DNA of 64,000 nt from Sycobia sp. Sy_11. Taxonomy: Eukaryota; Arthropoda; Insecta; Hymenoptera; Epichrysomallidae. A program made the position numbers and the translations under genes. The notes below the pieces were generated by a model. That model saw nothing but the letters and a program-made list of their open reading frames with translations, was not told where the DNA came from and did no database searches. This document shows, one piece after another, positions 59,593 through 64,000 of this stretch. Within the stretch, counting starts at the first letter, position 1. Each line of letters opens with the position of its first letter. The stretch covers positions 2,610,001-2,674,000 of the forward strand of contig JACCIC010000015.1 in NCBI GenBank assembly GCA_018907035.1, given 5' to 3'.

Positions 59593-59624
59593 TTCTTTCT
59601 CTCCCTGTGTGTGTGTGTGTGTGT
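59542..59624. repeat. Compound (TC)n-(TG)n microsatellite
   Basis: About 27 TC units with small interruptions, followed by about 9 GT units. Confidence 0.96.
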
Positions 59625-59699
59625 ATGATGCTTTTTTAAAATCATATTTACAAAAAATACCCTTTATATACATATCTTTAAACGCAAGCATGTAGCATT

Positions 59700-60840
59700 T
59701 TTTTCTGTTCTAGGTAAAAAGTCCTTCTGATGTATTGTAAGTATAAGCTTTTCAATAAAAAAACTGTAAAAGAATAAAGCTAAAACAAATGTTTATTTAC
59801 AACGCGTGTTTATGTGTATATGTGCGTGTATTAGTATAGGTACAGGTGTGCATGGAAAATGAAAAATACGACCTTCAAAATTTAAAACACCTTTTCTCTC
59901 TCTTTCTCTCCTCACCGTATCCCAGTATATAACATAACACAGCTATCTGTATAAAATCGCTACGAGCGATTTCCTTCGCAGAAAATCGTATAAGAACTTT
60001 AACTGCGTGGCTGTTAAGAATCTGTCAGAATTATGACTTTAAGAGCCGCTGAAAGCTGTTGAAACTACCTGTTCTGCTTTTCGGATAATTTCTGTGTCCC
60101 GATATTATTGTATATAGATATACACAGAAACGTTCTTGCTTGACTATCGAGCGCCCAAGAGGCAGAGCCATCACCAACATTTTAAATAAGCCCAAACCAT
60201 CGATGTTAAATATACGAAGATTCATAAGTACGCGAGTGCGGGAGGTCATTAAAATTTCTGCAATCGTGGCCACCATCGAAAAGTTAATTCTAAATTATAT
60301 CTTCATTACGCGCATACAGGATCTTGATGGGCGTAAATAGAACGCATTTGATGCTTCGCGTTGAGAATCGCCAGAAAGTTAAGATGTATTAAATGAGATT
60401 TACAACGCACGAAATTTATACTGGACCATAAAAAAATCAACGAACCCTCGCGAGGAGTTATATATCACTATTAACGCGAATTATCAATAGAATGCACATT
60501 AAAATGTGATCAGTAGAAGTTACATTGAAGATTCGGAGTCGATTATTAAGTTTCACTGCCACTTTCAATGTCGGCGAGACTTGTGAAATAAGTTTCAGTG
60601 AAATAAAAATGAGAAAAGCATCAGAGCATTACAATGAAATTCAGTGGCTTTGTTGAACAGTCTTGTCATAGGCGAATTGTTATTCAAAAATTGATTCGTC
60701 AGGAGAGGAACACTGTCGTACATGAGTTTTTTTTATACAAAATGACATATAGCTTCTCTCATATTTTTTGATTAAGAAAATTCTAAATATGTTTTAAACA
60801 CAGTCATTCTATTCGCAAATGCGTTTTATTCTTCTGAAGA
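59700..60840. other. Gene-free DNA
   Basis: Mixed composition. Frames at 60,031-60,276 (minus) and 60,140-60,340 (plus) overlap antisense over ordinary sequence; neither is recognised. A weakly coding relic is possible around 60,130-60,340. Confidence 0.4.
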
Positions 60841-60842
60841 TT

Positions 60843-61072
60843 TAAAAAAAAATTTCCGATATTAAATAAATATTTACATGTTTGTATCAACTAAATCATG
60901 TTCTTAAATTAAGAAATTATTCACTAAATTTATGACGACGTGATTTGATTTAAGAAGACTATTCTTGATACAAGTAAATAATTCCTTCATTTAAGAAGGT
61001 ACTTTTTCAATTTAAAAAAAATTACTTGGTATACAACAAGATAATATTAACTGATAGCAGACATTTTTTTCA

Positions 61073-61073
<1 letters not shown>
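60843..61073 (-). mobile_element. Foldback MITE, AAGTAAATATTT family, copy 2
   Basis: The reverse-oriented relative of 51,088-51,320: ATTCCTTCATTTAAGAAGG and TTACTTGGTATACAACAAGA are complements of blocks in that copy, and the far end ATTAAATAAATATTTACATG at 60,865 is the other terminal repeat. It ends directly at the (TA)n run at 61,074. Confidence 0.7.

Positions 61074-61119
<46 letters not shown>
61074..61119. repeat. (TA)n microsatellite
   Basis: A TA run of 46 bp lying between two inverted copies of the foldback MITE. Confidence 0.97.
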
Positions 61120-61123
<4 letters not shown>

Positions 61124-61311
61124 AAATTATATGATATGGAAAAGTACCTACTTGTTTTATCCACTTGTATATGTATTGAAAAATTTCAGCTTTAAAATAC
61201 AAATTTAAAGAAATTCAATGTGAAACACTTACTGAGGAGTCTTAAACCAATACTATTTAATACATCAATATTAATTTTAAAATATTTAAAAATTCAATAA
61301 TGAAATCACTG

Positions 61312-61552
61312 GAAAAAAGTTTTTTCTCAAATAAATATTTTCTTGTCTGTACCAAGTAAATGATTTTCTTACATTGAGAAAGTATCTTCTTAAAGGAAGG
61401 AAGTATTTACTTGAATCAAGAAGAGATAACTTAAATCAAAGCATCTCATCTTAAATGTAGTGAATAGTTTCTTAATTTAAGAAAATGATTTACTCAACAC
61501 AAAATAATGAAAAATTTGTTTGATATCAGAAAATTTTTTTCGAATGTACTTT
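61312..61552 (+). mobile_element. Foldback MITE, AAGTAAATATTT family, copy 3
   Basis: Begins with AAAAAAGTTTTTTCTC and AAATAAATATTTTCTTGT then CTGTACCAAGTAAATG; ends GATTTACTCAACACAAAAT and TTTGATATCAGAAAATTTT. Internal CTTAAATCAA and TTTCTTAATTTAAGAAAATG match the 51,088 copy. Together with copy 2 it makes an inverted pair about 240 bp apart. Confidence 0.75.
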
Positions 61553-61559
61553 TACCATA

Positions 61560-62860
61560 AATTAGCTTGCGATAATAACGTTTCGGCTTTCGATAATTAA
61601 CTTTTTAATCATATTCGCAATCACTTTCATAACCAAAATTTGGGATAGTAGAATTTAGAAAAAAATCATCTTTGTGAAAAATTGGCCATGAAAAAAATTA
61701 TTTGAATAAAGAAAGTATTTCGTATATTGATTTGAAGGATAACCGTACGTTATTCTGAAGCGTTGAGAACAGATACCTTTTGGTTATAAATTTATTATAA
61801 AATTAATGGTGCCGTATTCTTATTAAAGTTCGTCACAAATTCTACTAATAATTTAAATAAATTATAAATTTTCTTACGTTGAACAATATTTATTTAGGCT
61901 TCAGATATTTAGAAAAAATAAGAGTTAGCGTTGCTTTAGGGATGATTTTCCATTATAATGAACATTAGTCGTAAAACATAAAATCAGTTTCACTTCATTA
62001 TTTGAGCAGTAGTATATAATTTTTTTTTTGTTTTAATGTATTATTTAATATGTTTCATTAGACTTACGATTTTACATCAATAGTATACATTTCCACACTA
62101 GCTAAACTATGTTTTTCACCACAAGAGCCAAAAAATTATGCGAAAGTTGTGATTTTTTTTTAAAGTTGTGGTATAACTATATTCAGAGGTAATCCGGTTT
62201 CAAGCACAAACTGAAGAAGCCAATCAACCAGAAAATTACAGAATTTCTTAAAATAAGTGAGATAATTTCGGTTATCATAGTTTAAAATTGTTTAAATATA
62301 TAAGTTAAGATATACGTATCCGCCTTGCGTTGTTAGCGAAACTTTTACAGTTGATTCTCGTTTTTTAACTGATGATGTAATTTAGTGGAAAATTTTTCAC
62401 CATGAAAAATTTGTTTCAAGAGATAAGAGGAGCTATGAATTGATAGATGCACTATCGTCCGATGTTTGAAGTTTTAATTTTTCACAAAAATAGGATTCTT
62501 ATTTGCAAAATTAGGCGTTACACTCATGAAATACAACAATAATAGAATCACAATAACAATAAAAATAATAATATTATAATCAGCAGGTGAATTCGTTGAG
62601 ATGACCCTTTTGTTTTTTCGAAAAATTGATGATCTCCTGCGATTTCACAAATATATAAACGTCTTATGGTTGTCAACATATTTCATTGAGTAATTTAACA
62701 TGATAGAAAACGATATTTTAAAACAATAAACAATAGTATCATATTATTTCATATGAATATCATATAAACATATAATTATATACTTCAAGTTAACGTAACT
62801 TGTTAATGTTATTATATTTTACGCAATTTATTATATATATATATATAGACATCTGACCAA
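61560..62860. other. AT-rich gene-free DNA
   Basis: No gene, repeat unit or element end recognised. (AAT)-rich words occur near 62,540-62,580. Confidence 0.5.
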
Positions 62861-63790
62861 CGAGTCGCCGCAAACGGAAGCCAAATTTTCTAAATTCCAT
62901 CCCCGCGGGATAACGACTTTTCTCCAAGGCCCCGCCGATGTAATAAGACGGACACCCATTGGGTAGTATAGCATGGGCATCGAAGGAGCTTTTCTCTTGT
63001 CTTCTCCATTTGGCCGTATGCCAAAGCGTTGCAAGCGCTTTCCAAATACATATAATAGTTAGAAAAAAATATATATATATAAAGGAAACAGGAAGTACGC
63101 AGGCTAACCACGGTGGCGTTTTTACACACCGCGAGAAACGCCCGTGAAATCCGTTAAAGAGCCAAGAAGTTTCGCGGTTCCCCTGTATCCACTTATGTCC
63201 CCCCCCCTCCATCACTTCTCCCACTGTCAACCGTCGATTTTATTATATAAGCGAATAAAAAATCCCTACCGACAGCCAGCGCATCCGAATTGCGGGAAAA
63301 ATTCCGCAACGCACGAAGATGTAATATATATATATATATACAATAACGGAATATCGTAAAAACGGCGGAGGGCGAGTTTATATAACAGTGGGCCCAACGC
63401 GAGAAAATAAGCGCAAGAAGGTGAGCCCCGTGCACAAAGATGGAGAGGGGGCGAAGAAACGGAATACGTCCCGCTATATATATACGACCCTTTGCGCGCA
63501 ATTTTGCGGGAGGTTGGGGTGCTCGCGAATTGTTCGCGTTGCACTGCAAAATTCGCGCCCGGACCGCGTGAAAACAACTGCTGTCCCCCCTCCCCCCAAG
63601 GACGCGCATCGCTATATATATATTTATAATGTAATCGTAAAGCTTTTAAAGCCGGACCCGCTGTATAATATAATTATATATATAGCCGCGCGTTAACTAG
63701 CCCGACCAGTCGCACAATGGGGGCTTCGCCAGATTTTGGGCAATCCCTAATAATACACGTGCGGCCTCCGCGCGCGGTCGGCGATGCAGT
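62860..63790. other. CpG-rich gene-free patch
   Basis: GC-rich with several short (TA)5-7 runs. Open frames of up to 146 codons are present in overlapping phases, none with a recognisable domain or splice support. Confidence 0.45.
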
Positions 63791-63794
63791 TTAG

Positions 63795-63795
<1 letters not shown>

Positions 63796-63835
<40 letters not shown>

Positions 63836-63838
63836 TCT
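63796..63838. repeat. (TC)n microsatellite
   Basis: About 20 TC units ending in CCCTCTCT. Confidence 0.96.
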
Positions 63839-63945
63839 GCCCGAGAAGAGTTCAAGGGCGAGATGAGTGTAGATTTGCGCCGTTGCGCGACGTGTCGTAA
63901 AAGCTCCGTTTTGCCGCGGGTGATGTATATAATATTTATGGACGG

Positions 63946-63986
<41 letters not shown>

Positions 63987-63992
63987 AGGGAG
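63946..63992. repeat. (GA)n microsatellite passing into (GGGA)n
   Basis: About 17 GA units followed by three GGGA units at the window edge. It is the reverse complement of the TC array 108 bp upstream. Confidence 0.95.
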
Positions 63993-64000
63993 GCGCGACC

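Noticed and set aside
62790..63230. 146-codon minus-strand open frame in a CpG-rich patch
   Set aside because: Several overlapping frames are equally open here. It contains TA-derived Tyr-Ile runs and no recognised motif.
1..64000. CRISPR arrays, bacterial operons, or a phage or defence system
   Set aside because: Repeats are microsatellites or transposon ends, the one gene has introns, and gene density and composition are those of an insect nuclear genome.

Overview
The window looks like a piece of an insect nuclear genome, most plausibly hymenopteran (ant, bee or parasitoid wasp). The reasons are a spliced, intron-poor insect-type SLC17 transporter gene, mariner, Ty3/gypsy and Jockey-like remnants, tRNA-derived SINEs, very AT-rich DNA broken by short CpG-rich patches, and dense (TA)n and (TC)n microsatellites. 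The order-level call is inference. There are no bacterial-style operons; nearly all short open frames are chance frames through TA or TC repeats or decayed transposons.

Only one gene is convincing: a three-exon minus-strand gene at 16,827-19,042 for a 498-residue major facilitator transporter of the SLC17 (sialin / inorganic phosphate cotransporter) family. Both splice joins are GT-AG and keep the frame. It has the family fold and motifs but lacks the acidic and histidine residues of transmembrane segment 4 that couple protons in sialin-type members.

Layout. 0-9.8 kb: AT-rich DNA with about 14 (TA)n arrays, one terminal-inverted-repeat MITE (149-477) and one intact SINE with a target duplication (3,915-4,114). 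9.2-10.2 kb: two strong hairpins, the larger about 250 bp. 12.1-15.4 kb: a decayed Ty3/gypsy retrotransposon with zinc knuckle, protease, reverse transcriptase, RNase H and integrase traces in order. 16.8-19.0 kb: the transporter. 22.9-23.5 kb: an internally deleted mariner with both ends and a TA duplication. 24.1-25.6 kb: the 5' part (leader and gag) of a Jockey-like non-LTR element with no ORF2. 28.6 kb: a probable mariner C-terminal relic. 29-64 kb: gene-free DNA alternating between AT-rich stretches and CpG-rich patches, holding a second SINE, more MITEs, a palindromic ACTTTACGG cluster (33.9-34.3 kb), a degenerate five-unit tandem array (45.4-46.0 kb), several dispersed repeat pairs and most TC/GA arrays.

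No tRNA, rRNA or CRISPR locus was found. The points most worth following are the small non-autonomous families seen here more than once: the CAGGGTGTCCC-ended MITE (3 copies), the foldback AAGTAAATATTT family (3 copies), the SINE (2 full copies), two further dispersed pairs, and the habit of these elements of touching (TA)n arrays.
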